NCBI GenBank assembly: GCA_900554135.1
Contig: USFU01000053.1
Span: forward strand, 1 to 9,705
DNA: 9,705 bases
Origin: an uncultured Collinsella sp.
GTDB lineage: Bacteria; Actinomycetota; Coriobacteriia; Coriobacteriales; Coriobacteriaceae
Reading direction: 5' to 3'
This document shows positions 1-5,884 of this stretch, piece by piece. Positions within the stretch are counted from its first letter, which is position 1; every line of letters starts with the position of its first letter. A model generated the notes under the pieces. It saw nothing but the letters and a program-made list of their open reading frames with translations, had not been told where the DNA came from and did no database searches. Made by a program: the position numbers and the translations under genes.

Positions 1-428
1 TTGACCGGCTGCGCGCCATCGCCCGGGAACTCGAGCGTGGGCATGTGAGGCTCGCCGGCAACGAACAGCGCAAACTTATCGTCAGCAAGATCGCCGGCAA
101 TCGAAGCGTCGGAATCGACCAGATCGTAGTCGTCCTTCTCGTCAAACTCCTGGACCAGCGTCAGGCTGCCCGTGGCCACCTTAAAGGCCTCGCGACCCTC
201 GACATCGATCTGCAGGTCGTGATAGCGCTGATGCGTCTCATAGTGAGCCTCGGCCTCGGGACGCGTCGTAGGAGCCATGACGTTCGCAAAGACCTTGTTG
301 CCCAGAATCGGATGGCTGCCGACCTCGAGCTTCGCCGGATCGTTCTCCTCGAGCCAATCGATCAGCACGTCGAGACCCTTGAGCATTCCGCGATACTCCT
401 CGATATCGCCCAATGCACCGTAAATCAT
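1..428 (-). CDS. YhcH/YjgK/YiaL-family protein (sugar anomerase-like), 3' end cut by window edge
   Basis: This reading frame starts at the ATG at 428-426 and stays open to the left edge (142 full codons). Family proteins are about 150 residues, so only about ten residues should be missing. The start MIYGALGDIEEY is typical, and an AAGGGG ribosome binding site sits about 6 nt upstream. The central segment EAHYETHQRYHDLQ (about residues 60-73) matches the conserved H-x-x-Y-x-D-x-Q region of this cupin-fold family, and PHMP (127-130) matches the second conserved metal-site histidine. The E. coli member YhcH (NanQ) is described as a sialic acid anomerase, while YiaL and TabA act in other settings, so the substrate here is not fixed. 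It lies 32 bp after nagA with no terminator between, so it is probably co-transcribed with nagA and works on an amino sugar or sialic acid intermediate. The family call is firm; the exact reaction is inference. Confidence 0.87.
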   Translation of the reverse strand, partial: MIYGALGDIEEYRGMLKGLDVLIDWLEENDPAKLEVGSHPILGNKVFANVMAPTTRPEAEAHYETHQRYHDLQIDVEGREAFKVATGSLTLVQEFDEKDDYDLVDSDASIAGDLADDKFALFVAGEPHMPTLEFPGDGAQPV

Positions 429-460
429 CTAAATCCCCTTTCGGATCGCTTCTTTGGCGG

Positions 461-1630
461 CTACTCGGTAAACGCGTTACCGACGCTGTTGCCACCCACA
501 TACGTCTCGACCAGGGTAAGGTCGGGATTGAACACGACAAAATCGGCATCGCGGCCAGGCATAATGCTGCCACATTTATCCTCGACGTGAGCAGAGCGCG
601 CGGGCACCTCGGTCGCCATGCGAATTGCGATATCGGCGCTCGCAAGACCCCAGTCGACGATGTTCTTGACGCCCTGTGCGAGCGTGAGCACCGAGCCGGC
701 GATAGCAGAGCCATCGGCAAGCCAGCAAAGGTTGTCCTTCATAATGACATCCATGCCACCGCTGGTGTACTTGCCCTCGGGCATGCCGCCACAACCCAGG
801 CAATCGGTGATCAGCACCGTGTGCTGCCAGCCCTTGGCCTGCAGCAGGGCCTTGATAGCAGCAGGATTCACATGCTTGCCGTCGCAAATGATCTCGGCAT
901 AGGTGTTGGGCGTGGTCATAGCGGCGCCCACAACACCGGGCTCGCGATGGTGCAGACCGCGCTGGCCGTTGTAGGTATGCGTAAAGCAGCTGGCGCCAGC
1001 ATTGATGGCGGCAGCACACTCATCATAGGTGGCATCAGAGTGGCCAATGCAGGTCACGACGCCCTTTGCGCTCAGAGCCGCGGCGTAAGCGGCGGCGCCG
1101 TCACGCTCGGCCGCCATGGCGCTCTTGACGATTCGACCGCCGGCGGCCTCCTGCCACTCGTCAAAAACTTTCTCGGACGGATCGATCAGATAAGCAGGGT
1201 TCTGGGCACCCACATGCTTCATGGTAAAGAACGGACCCTCCAGGTAGATGCCCTGAATACGAGCACCGCAGAACTCAGGTCCGCGCTCTTCGTCAGCCTG
1301 TGCAATGGCAGCGCAGGCGTCCTTGATCTGCTCCACACCGTCGGTAAAGGTCGTAGGCAACCAGCTGGTGGTACCACGACGAGCGAGCTCGGTCGAGCTG
1401 ATGTTGATACCCTCGGCATCGTTATCGGTCGTGGCATGGTTATAGAAGCCATGAATGTGGGTGTCCACCATGCCCGGCGCAATCCATGTACCCGAATAAT
1501 CGAGGATCTCACAAGCGGGCTCATCGGCCTGCCAAGCGCCAAAGACGCCATCTTCGACCATGAGGTAGCCGCCCAGCTGCGGCCCCGCCGGCAAAAAGAA
1601 CTTGTCGGCCTTGATAGCATACGTGCTCAT
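461..1630 (-). CDS. nagA: N-acetylglucosamine-6-phosphate deacetylase NagA
   Basis: A cytosolic amidohydrolase of 389 residues, the usual family length. It removes acetate from GlcNAc-6-phosphate to give glucosamine-6-phosphate, the first committed step after PTS uptake. Visible motifs in order are DTHIHG (56-61), LEGPF with metal ligand E131, GAQNP (141-145), IGHSDAT with H197, FTHTYNG with H218, DGKH (250-253) and ITD with catalytic D276. E131, H197, H218 and D276 line up with the E. coli ligands and catalytic Asp. The HxH pair (H58, H60) is as in the Bacillus-type enzyme; E. coli lacks it, so a two-metal site is likely. Two local deviations are THTYNGQ instead of the common THLFNAM and a Cys-rich stretch after the catalytic Asp (DCLGCGG). 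The start has a GGGAG ribosome binding site 8 nt upstream. It follows the GntR regulator by 143 bp and precedes the YhcH-like gene by 32 bp. Confidence 0.95.
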   Translation of the reverse strand: MSTYAIKADKFFLPAGPQLGGYLMVEDGVFGAWQADEPACEILDYSGTWIAPGMVDTHIHGFYNHATTDNDAEGINISSTELARRGTTSWLPTTFTDGVEQIKDACAAIAQADEERGPEFCGARIQGIYLEGPFFTMKHVGAQNPAYLIDPSEKVFDEWQEAAGGRIVKSAMAAERDGAAAYAAALSAKGVVTCIGHSDATYDECAAAINAGASCFTHTYNGQRGLHHREPGVVGAAMTTPNTYAEIICDGKHVNPAAIKALLQAKGWQHTVLITDCLGCGGMPEGKYTSGGMDVIMKDNLCWLADGSAIAGSVLTLAQGVKNIVDWGLASADIAIRMATEVPARSAHVEDKCGSIMPGRDADFVVFNPDLTLVETYVGGNSVGNAFTE

Positions 1631-1646
1631 CTATGCTCCCGTACCC

Positions 1647-1680
1647 GCAGTGCGTTTTAGGGCGGATCAAAAACCACTGC
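1647..1680 (-). promoter_or_regulatory. Hairpin in the nagA 5' leader, next to the ribosome binding site
   Basis: An inverted repeat pairs GCAGTG (1647-1652) with CACTGC (1675-1680) and continues as GTTTT (1654-1658) with AAAAC (1670-1674). This gives an 11-bp stem with one bulged base and an 11-nt loop. It ends 7 nt short of the GGGAG ribosome binding site of nagA on the minus strand. No U-tract follows, so it is not a normal intrinsic terminator. It may be a protein-binding site or an mRNA structure affecting nagA translation or stability. The structure is seen; the role is inferred. Confidence 0.45.
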
Positions 1681-1714
1681 ATTGTTAATTCGAGCGATTG
1701 TTCGTTGCCTTCTA

Positions 1715-1757
1715 CCGCTTGGCACATTTTGCACCCGCCGCAAAACACGCCAAGCCG
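1715..1757 (-). promoter_or_regulatory. Nested inverted repeat between the regulator gene and nagA
   Basis: Outer arms GCTTGGC (1717-1723) and GCCAAGC (1749-1755) enclose inner arms TTTTGC (1727-1732) and GCAAAA (1740-1745), separated by 3 nt on each side and a 7-nt loop. The repeat begins 17 nt after the stop codon of the regulator gene. No U-run follows on the minus strand, which argues against simple termination. Overlapping it on the minus strand is a weak promoter-like pair TTGGCG-16 nt-CAAAAT that could drive nagA. An operator or an attenuating structure for nagA are both possible. Confidence 0.4.
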
Positions 1758-1773
1758 TTTATACCCAATAACT

Positions 1774-2505
1774 CTAGACTGCGCGGTTGTGGTAGACCTT
1801 GTACTTAAACTGGTCGGCGCGCGCAACCGAACGCGTATACTCGATAACCTCGTTGTTCATGTCATAAGTGGTACGAATCAAATCCAGGACCGGTGCGCCT
1901 TCGGCAATCTCGAGCAAACGAGCGTCGGAATGGCGGGCAATACTCGCGTAGAATTCCTCCTCTGCCACGCGAACTTTCTCGTGAAAGTCCTGCTCGATCA
2001 TGTCGTACAGTGATTTGTTCTCGATCATGGGGCGCTTAAGCGCAAAGAACTTGCGACTCGGCAGATATGTACACTCAATCATCAGCGGCACACCATCGGC
2101 AATACGCAGGCGCTTGATCTTGTACAGACGCTCGCCCAGGCGCGCGTTCATCTCTACGGCAATATTCTTGTCAGCCTCGACCTCGGTAAACTCAAGAATC
2201 GTCGTCTTGGGCACACGGCCGATCGCCTTCATCTGCTCGGTAAAGCTATAGATTTGCGAGAGGTTTGCCGTTTGCAGAGAGCGGTCGCACACCATGGTTC
2301 CACGGCCGCGCTGACGAACCACCAAGCCTAGGCGCTCAAGCTCCTGCAGGGCAAGGCGAACCGTCGTACGCGAGAGCCCGTAGCGCTCCGACAAGTCACG
2401 CTCGGACGGCAAATAGTCGCCGGGTCGAAGCTCGTGATCGATTTTATCGGTCAGCAAATCGACGAGCTGATCGTACAAAGGTTGTTTGCGCGCTCCCATT
2501 GCCAT
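1774..2505 (-). CDS. GntR-family (HutC subfamily) transcriptional regulator, probable amino-sugar repressor (NagR-like)
   Basis: A 243-residue protein with the layout of the HutC subfamily. An N-terminal winged helix-turn-helix covers about residues 8-75 (QPLYDQLVDLL, LPSERDLSERYGLSRTTVRLAL within it). A C-terminal UTRA ligand-binding domain covers about 95-238, with the typical PLMIECTYLP strand and a final RADQFKYKVYH. Known relatives NagR and DasR sense GlcN-6-P or GlcNAc-6-P. I chose the ATG at 2505, with an AGG about 8 nt upstream. A further upstream ATG at 2556 would add 17 residues unlike the family and would run straight through the candidate operator. It sits between nagE and nagA, 143 bp upstream of nagA, after a terminator that closes nagE. 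A dyad in its own promoter region resembles one upstream of nagE, so autoregulation and control of nagE are likely. The inducer is inferred, not shown. Confidence 0.9.
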   Translation of the reverse strand: MAMGARKQPLYDQLVDLLTDKIDHELRPGDYLPSERDLSERYGLSRTTVRLALQELERLGLVVRQRGRGTMVCDRSLQTANLSQIYSFTEQMKAIGRVPKTTILEFTEVEADKNIAVEMNARLGERLYKIKRLRIADGVPLMIECTYLPSRKFFALKRPMIENKSLYDMIEQDFHEKVRVAEEEFYASIARHSDARLLEIAEGAPVLDLIRTTYDMNNEVIEYTRSVARADQFKYKVYHNRAV

Positions 2506-2536
2506 AATGATACCTGCCGGATAAATGACTCGAAAT

Positions 2537-2548
2537 TGGTTGTAACCA
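2537..2548. promoter_or_regulatory. Candidate operator of the GntR-family regulator (autoregulation)
   Basis: The 12-bp dyad TGGTT-GT-AACCA has perfect 5-bp arms and fits the TGGT-N4-ACCA type known for NagR/DasR-like regulators. It lies 32 bp upstream of the regulator start codon and begins 10 bp downstream of a candidate -10 box, where a bound repressor would overlap the transcription start. It differs by one base from the dyad at 4541-4552 upstream of nagE. Confidence 0.65.
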
Positions 2549-2558
2549 GACACCACGT

Positions 2559-2567
2559 ACTATAGCA
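2559..2567 (-). promoter_or_regulatory. Candidate extended -10 promoter of the regulator gene
   Basis: Read on the minus strand, the sequence TGC-TATAGT is an extended -10 element (TGn plus a 5/6 match to TATAAT). No good -35 box is found at 17 bp; TTGACC lies 23 bp upstream, which is too far. The position just upstream of the operator-like dyad supports the call. Confidence 0.45.
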
Positions 2568-2677
2568 GTTTTAATGGAATAACAGCAGGTCAACAAGCAT
2601 ATTTCAATATTGTTTGCCAGTTGATTGCCTGTGTACTGTAATACCAATTACATTGCTGCATCAAGTATTGAGGTAGC

Positions 2678-2713
2678 AAAAAGGGCCGCCCCCGCGGAGC
2701 GGGACGACCCTTT
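2678..2713 (-). terminator. Intrinsic terminator after nagE
   Basis: A GC-rich stem-loop lies 25 bp past the nagE stop codon. Read on the minus strand, AAAGGG and following bases pair with a GGCCCTTT arm through a stem of about 12 pairs with two mismatches, ending in five Ts (2682-2678). It separates nagE from the regulator gene, which therefore needs its own promoter. Confidence 0.88.
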
Positions 2714-2737
2714 GCAAGACAGATACGTCTTTAAGGC

Positions 2738-4228
2738 TTAGAGAAGCTTCTTGAGCTCCTCGGCAACAGCCTGGACCTGCGTGCCGATGATGACCTGGGT
2801 AGCACCCTTGTCCATCTTCATGACACCCAGAGCGCCAGCCTTCTTGCAGGCAGCCTCGTCGACCAGATCGGAATCGCCGAGCTCGAAGCGCAGGCGAGTA
2901 GCGCAGCAGTCAACGGTCTTGACGTTCTCCTTGCCACCGACGGCAGCGAGAACAGCGGCGGCCAGAGCGGCGAACTTGTCGTCGCCAGCAGCGGCGGAAG
3001 CGGAGGTCTCCTCGACATCCTCATCCTCGCGACCAGGGGTCATGAGGTTGAACTTGGTGATGGCGAAGCGGAACACGAGGTAGAAGACCAGGAAGGCAGC
3101 GATGCCCAGCGGGATGATCATCCAGGTGTTGGCGGCAGCCGGGAGGCTAGAGGAGAACAGGAGGTCGGTAGCACCAGCGGAGAAGCAGAAGCCAGCACGG
3201 AAACCAACATAGTAGGTGACGATGGTGAAGATGCCGTACAGAGCAGCGTACACGACGTAGAGCGGGAAGCACAGGAACATGAAGCCGAACTCGAAGGGCT
3301 CGGTGACACCGCAGACGAAGGCGCAGATAGCAGCGGAGACAACCAGGCCGATAGCAGCCTTCTTGTTCTTAGCGGTCTGAACCATAGCCAGGGCAGCGCC
3401 CGGGATACCGAACATCATGCAGGGGAAGAAGCCGGACATGTACATACCGAGGCTCCACTTGACGTCAGCGGAGGTCTCGCCAGCCCAGAAGTGGGTCAGA
3501 TCGCCCAGGCCGATGGTGTCGAACCAGAACACGTTGTTGAGTGCGTGGTGCAGACCAGTCGGGATGAGCAGGCGGTTAAGGAAGGCGTAGATGCCAGCGC
3601 CGATACCACCCATGGCGGCGATACCCTCACCAAGAGCAACAAGAGCACCGAAGATGAGCGGCCAAGCAAAGAGCAGGACGACGGAGACGACGATGCAGAT
3701 GACGGCGGTCATGATGGCGACGCAACGCTTGCCGGAGAAGAAGGCCAGCCAGTCGGGAAGACGGGTGTCCTTGAACTTGTTGTAGCAAGTGCCACCGATG
3801 ATGGCGGACAGGATGCCGATGAAGGAGTTACCAGCGATCTTGGAGAACGCGATGCCCTCGGTCGTGGCAAGCCAAGCGGTCTGAGCATCGGCGTCCATAC
3901 CACGAATGGTGCCAACAACAGCGGGGTTCAGGAGCTGCTGAATCATCAGGAAGGCGACGAGGCCAGCGAGGCCAGCGGTGCCATCGTGATCGTCGGCAAG
4001 GCCGACAGCGGCGCCAACTGCGAACAGCCAGGCCATGTTATCGATAAGAGCGCCGCCTGCCTTGATGAGCAGGAAGCCGGCGGTATAGGCAAAACCGGTA
4101 GTGTCACCGGCAGCACCCATGACTGCGGGAGCGAGCAGGTAGCCCACGCCCATAAGAATACCTGCGACGGGAAGCGCCGCGACGGGAAGCATCAGCGCTT
4201 TGCCGAGCTTCTGGAGGTACTTCATCAT
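2738..4228 (-). CDS. nagE: PTS N-acetylglucosamine-type permease, EIICB (NagE-like)
   Basis: A 496-residue multi-pass membrane permease that imports and phosphorylates its sugar. The EIIC membrane domain (about 1-395) begins KALMLPVAALPVAGIL and carries GLHHALNNVFWF, MSGFFPCMMFGIPGAALAM, GVTEPFEF (about 307-314) and the FNLMTPGRED linker start, all close to NagE. After an acidic Ala-rich linker comes the EIIB domain (about 420-496) with VDCCATRLRFEL, where C442 is the expected phosphocysteine; its neighbour C441 is also Cys. E. coli NagE carries a fused EIIA domain, which is absent here, so a separate EIIA (Crr-like) must act in trans. I chose the ATG at 4228 (an ATG pair at 4228/4225) because GGAGGAG lies 8 nt upstream; the longer frame from 4318 has no ribosome binding site. 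GlcNAc rather than glucose as substrate rests on sequence flavour, the nagA neighbour and the shared operator. Confidence 0.9.
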   Translation of the reverse strand: MMKYLQKLGKALMLPVAALPVAGILMGVGYLLAPAVMGAAGDTTGFAYTAGFLLIKAGGALIDNMAWLFAVGAAVGLADDHDGTAGLAGLVAFLMIQQLLNPAVVGTIRGMDADAQTAWLATTEGIAFSKIAGNSFIGILSAIIGGTCYNKFKDTRLPDWLAFFSGKRCVAIMTAVICIVVSVVLLFAWPLIFGALVALGEGIAAMGGIGAGIYAFLNRLLIPTGLHHALNNVFWFDTIGLGDLTHFWAGETSADVKWSLGMYMSGFFPCMMFGIPGAALAMVQTAKNKKAAIGLVVSAAICAFVCGVTEPFEFGFMFLCFPLYVVYAALYGIFTIVTYYVGFRAGFCFSAGATDLLFSSSLPAAANTWMIIPLGIAAFLVFYLVFRFAITKFNLMTPGREDEDVEETSASAAAGDDKFAALAAAVLAAVGGKENVKTVDCCATRLRFELGDSDLVDEAACKKAGALGVMKMDKGATQVIIGTQVQAVAEELKKLL

Positions 4229-4295
4229 ATTGGTATCTCCTCCAACCTTTCTTTCGTTGTTCACCAACGAGTTCCATGTCCGCGCCTTGTGCATA

Positions 4296-4315
4296 CCGGC
4301 TTCTCCGCTTGCCGG
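4296..4315 (-). promoter_or_regulatory. nagE leader hairpin, proximal
   Basis: CCGGC (4296-4300) pairs with GCCGG (4311-4315) around a 10-nt loop that is purine-rich in the minus-strand RNA. It lies 67 bp upstream of the nagE start codon. It is short and has no U-tract, so it is offered only as part of a possibly structured leader. Confidence 0.3.
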
Positions 4316-4335
4316 CATTGGTGCGCAAACTTAGA

Positions 4336-4360
4336 CAACCCAGTCCCTTTTCTCGGGTTG
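4336..4360 (-). promoter_or_regulatory. nagE leader hairpin, distal
   Basis: CAACCC (4336-4341) pairs with GGGTTG (4355-4360) with a 13-nt loop. Inside it, the minus-strand RNA can also pair CCC with GGG, giving an alternative smaller hairpin. No known riboswitch or antiterminator-binding motif was recognised. Confidence 0.3.
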
Positions 4361-4449
4361 CTGGTATGTACGGTAGCACACACTCAATTCAAACGTCCAC
4401 CACATTTCGTTCAAATTACTATATCGTTGCCAAACGGTTATTTTTGGCC

Positions 4450-4467
4450 CGTAAACGGTAATTTACG
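4450..4467. promoter_or_regulatory. CGTAAA-N6-TTTACG dyad, possible second operator
   Basis: Perfect 6-bp arms CGTAAA (4450-4455) and TTTACG (4462-4467) flank CGGTAA. The core AAACGGTAA (4453-4461) is repeated as AAACGGTTA at 4432-4440, 21 bp away, about two helical turns. The motif partly resembles LacI-type or catabolite (cre-like) sites but matches the cre consensus poorly. It does not resemble the TGGT-N4-ACCA sites and may bind a different regulator. Confidence 0.4.
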
Positions 4468-4540
4468 CAGGTAGATGTGCTGCGTTTCTTTCATTACCAA
4501 ACTAATTCTTAGCAATTTCCATTCGATTTCATCTCAAAAG

Positions 4541-4584
4541 TGGTTACTACCAGATGAACAGTGGTACCACATTGTTACTACCAG
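4541..4584. promoter_or_regulatory. Operator array upstream of nagE
   Basis: Two near-identical 13-bp elements ending GTTACTACCAG lie at 4541-4553 and 4572-4584, 31 bp apart (about three helical turns). The first is a TGGT-N4-ACCA dyad, the second has one arm changed (TTGT). Between them sits the perfect 10-bp palindrome GTGGTACCAC (4561-4570). On the minus strand the first reads TGGTAGTAACCA, one base from the dyad in the regulator promoter (TGGTTGTAACCA). The likely ligand is the GntR-family protein encoded just downstream of nagE. Confidence 0.65.
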
Positions 4585-4655
4585 TTTGGCCGAAATCGTT
4601 TTCACTTTACATGAATAAAGTCTCCAAGAATTTGTATATAACCTCTCCCCTACCA

Positions 4656-4675
4656 CCCTCTTCCCCGCCCTTCCC
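4656..4675 (-). other. Putative G-quadruplex motif on the minus strand
   Basis: On the minus strand the bases read G3-AA-G3-C-G4-AAGA-G3, a canonical four-run G-quadruplex pattern with short loops. A fifth run of four Gs follows at 4650-4647. It lies 9 bp beyond the terminator T-tract, on the non-template strand for nagE. The pattern is seen; folding and function are inferred. Confidence 0.55.
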
Positions 4676-4683
4676 TGCAACGC

Positions 4684-4721
4684 AAAAAGCCCCCTAGAAC
4701 GATGTCCGTTCTAGGGGGCTT
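4684..4721 (-). terminator. Strong intrinsic terminator after the foldase-like gene
   Basis: A perfect 15-bp stem pairs 4687-4701 with 4707-4721, with a 5-nt loop and a run of five Cs/Gs in the arms. On the minus strand it is followed by a T-run (4688-4684). It lies 42 bp after the stop codon at 4764. There is no matching U-tract in the plus direction, so it acts mainly on minus-strand transcripts. Confidence 0.93.
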
Positions 4722-4763
4722 CATCAGATATTTCGGCTTCGTACTCGAAGGCTCAGGCAATCT

Positions 4764-5846
4764 TTACGCAAACAGGCCGTAGATGCTGATATTGGCCTTG
4801 GCGTAGAGGCCGTTGGCGTACTCGGTCCACTTGGAGCTGGCGCTCGAAGCCTGCGAGGAATACTGCTGATAGGCGGTGTAATAAGCGGTCATGGCCTGCT
4901 TATAGGTAGCGCTATCGGCCGTAAAGGCATCGTCAGCGAAGGCCTTAGCGTAGGTGCTATCGGCGTCCTTCCAGGTGCCCTTTTCGCTATCCCACTCGTC
5001 GCCTGCAAGTTTGATGATGTAATCGGCGTAGTCCTTGCTCGCGGTCTCCTCGTTGCCGTCAGCAGGCTCGGTCGGGGCGGTCGGCATGCTTGCGGAGCTA
5101 TCGCCCACCTTCTTCTTGTAGAGCTTCTGCAGCGTCGCGGACTGACGGACGATCTGCTTGGCCTGATCCTTGGACACACCATACTGCGTGGCCATGGTCT
5201 TGTAGTCGGAGGTGCCGATGGAATCCTCGGCGTACTTCTTCATCTCCTTAGAAGAGACGGTAATGCCCTCGTCCTCGGCAGCATCGAGCAGAATCTTGTT
5301 GCGCACGTAGGACAGAATGACATCGGCAGAGGGAGCGGTGTAGTTGCCATCGCCATCCTTGACGGTGTCGAGGCTGTACTGGCTCTCGATGGCCTCGCGC
5401 GCGGTGATGTCGCTCTTCTTGCCGTTGTAGCTGTAGCTTGCCACGGTCGAATCGAGGTGGTCCTCGGTGAGGGTCGCCGAGCCGACGCCCTTGCCGCCAA
5501 AACCACCGTTGCCGATAAAGAAGCCGACCACAGCAGCGATCACAACTGCAACCACGAAGGCGGCAATCATAGTCTTCTTGTGCTTGGATGCATGGTTGTC
5601 CACGTCGGAGTCGTCCTCGTCTTGCTCCTCGGGCATGAGGTTCTCGTCAGCGGCATCCGCGGCAATCTGAGCCTCCAGGCGGGCGTCCTCCTCCTCGGCG
5701 GTCGTGCCGGCAGCAATGTGCTCAGCAGACGTACCGGCGACCAGATCGATCTTCTCGTCCTCGTCACCGTCGGGACCTTCGCCGCGCTCGATAATCTGGA
5801 TGCCGTCGATCTCGTCCTTCTCGTCCTTCTTTTGAATCAGACCCAT
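4764..5846 (-). CDS. Membrane-anchored SurA-N-like (foldase-type) protein with acidic cytoplasmic N-terminus
   Basis: A 360-residue protein. Residues 1-88 are strongly acidic, low in complexity and predicted cytoplasmic. KHKK (88-91) precedes one transmembrane helix (about 92-112), then a Gly-rich linker (113-122). The extracytoplasmic part starts with LTEDHLDSTVASYSYNGKK and an alpha-helical segment (about 126-247) with ILSYVRNKILLDAAEDEGITVS, which resembles the SurA/PrsA/trigger-factor N-terminal chaperone fold. A Ser/Pro/Thr linker (250-270) and a Tyr/Ser/Ala-rich helical C-terminus follow. I see no parvulin-type peptidyl-prolyl isomerase domain, so any role is chaperone- or adaptor-like. 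An AGGAG lies 8 nt before the start at 5846. It stands alone between two hairpin regions. The topology is clear; the family link is by eye and function is inference. Confidence 0.8.
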   Translation of the reverse strand: MGLIQKKDEKDEIDGIQIIERGEGPDGDEDEKIDLVAGTSAEHIAAGTTAEEEDARLEAQIAADAADENLMPEEQDEDDSDVDNHASKHKKTMIAAFVVAVVIAAVVGFFIGNGGFGGKGVGSATLTEDHLDSTVASYSYNGKKSDITAREAIESQYSLDTVKDGDGNYTAPSADVILSYVRNKILLDAAEDEGITVSSKEMKKYAEDSIGTSDYKTMATQYGVSKDQAKQIVRQSATLQKLYKKKVGDSSASMPTAPTEPADGNEETASKDYADYIIKLAGDEWDSEKGTWKDADSTYAKAFADDAFTADSATYKQAMTAYYTAYQQYSSQASSASSKWTEYANGLYAKANISIYGLFA

Positions 5847-5884
5847 ATCAGTTACTCCTTGTTAGGAAACATAGTCCGCAATAG

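Larger units (their letters stand above)
4229..4683 (-). other. Long nagE upstream region (455 bp) without a credible gene
   Basis: This AT-richer gap lies between the terminator of the foldase-like gene and nagE. From far to near the nagE start it holds a G-quadruplex motif (4656-4675), operator-like dyads (4541-4584), a CGTAAA/TTTACG dyad (4450-4467), a possible -10 box TATAGT on the minus strand (4423-4418, poor -35) and two leader hairpins (4336-4360 and 4296-4315). The -10 call is weak. If it is right, the nagE leader is about 180 nt long. A 24-codon frame (4405-4331, minus) has no ribosome binding site and is not called. Confidence 0.7.

Noticed and set aside
1368..1377. A second copy of the palindrome GTGGTACCAC inside nagA
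   Set aside because: It encodes the conserved-type stretch RRGTTS and lies in the middle of the gene, so it is probably due to coding sequence. It also warns that the palindrome at 4561-4570 could be chance.
413..1660. A 415-codon open frame on the plus strand
   Set aside because: It is the antisense of nagA, which has all family motifs on the minus strand; GC-rich codon use opens the opposite frame.
2506..2556. A longer start for the GntR regulator
   Set aside because: It would begin 3 bp from the candidate -10 box and translate the operator; family members start close to the helix-turn-helix.
4229..4318. A longer nagE start adding 30 residues
   Set aside because: The upstream ATG has no ribosome binding site and the extra residues are not like the family; GGAGGAG before 4228 decides the start.
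4331..4405. A 24-codon leader peptide frame upstream of nagE (minus strand)
   Set aside because: No ribosome binding site and no regulatory codon run such as is seen in attenuators; likely chance.
3491..4474. A 327-codon open frame on the plus strand, very rich in Asp/Gly/Glu
   Set aside because: It is the antisense of the nagE membrane segments and its composition is typical of a shadow frame; it also runs into the nagE control region.
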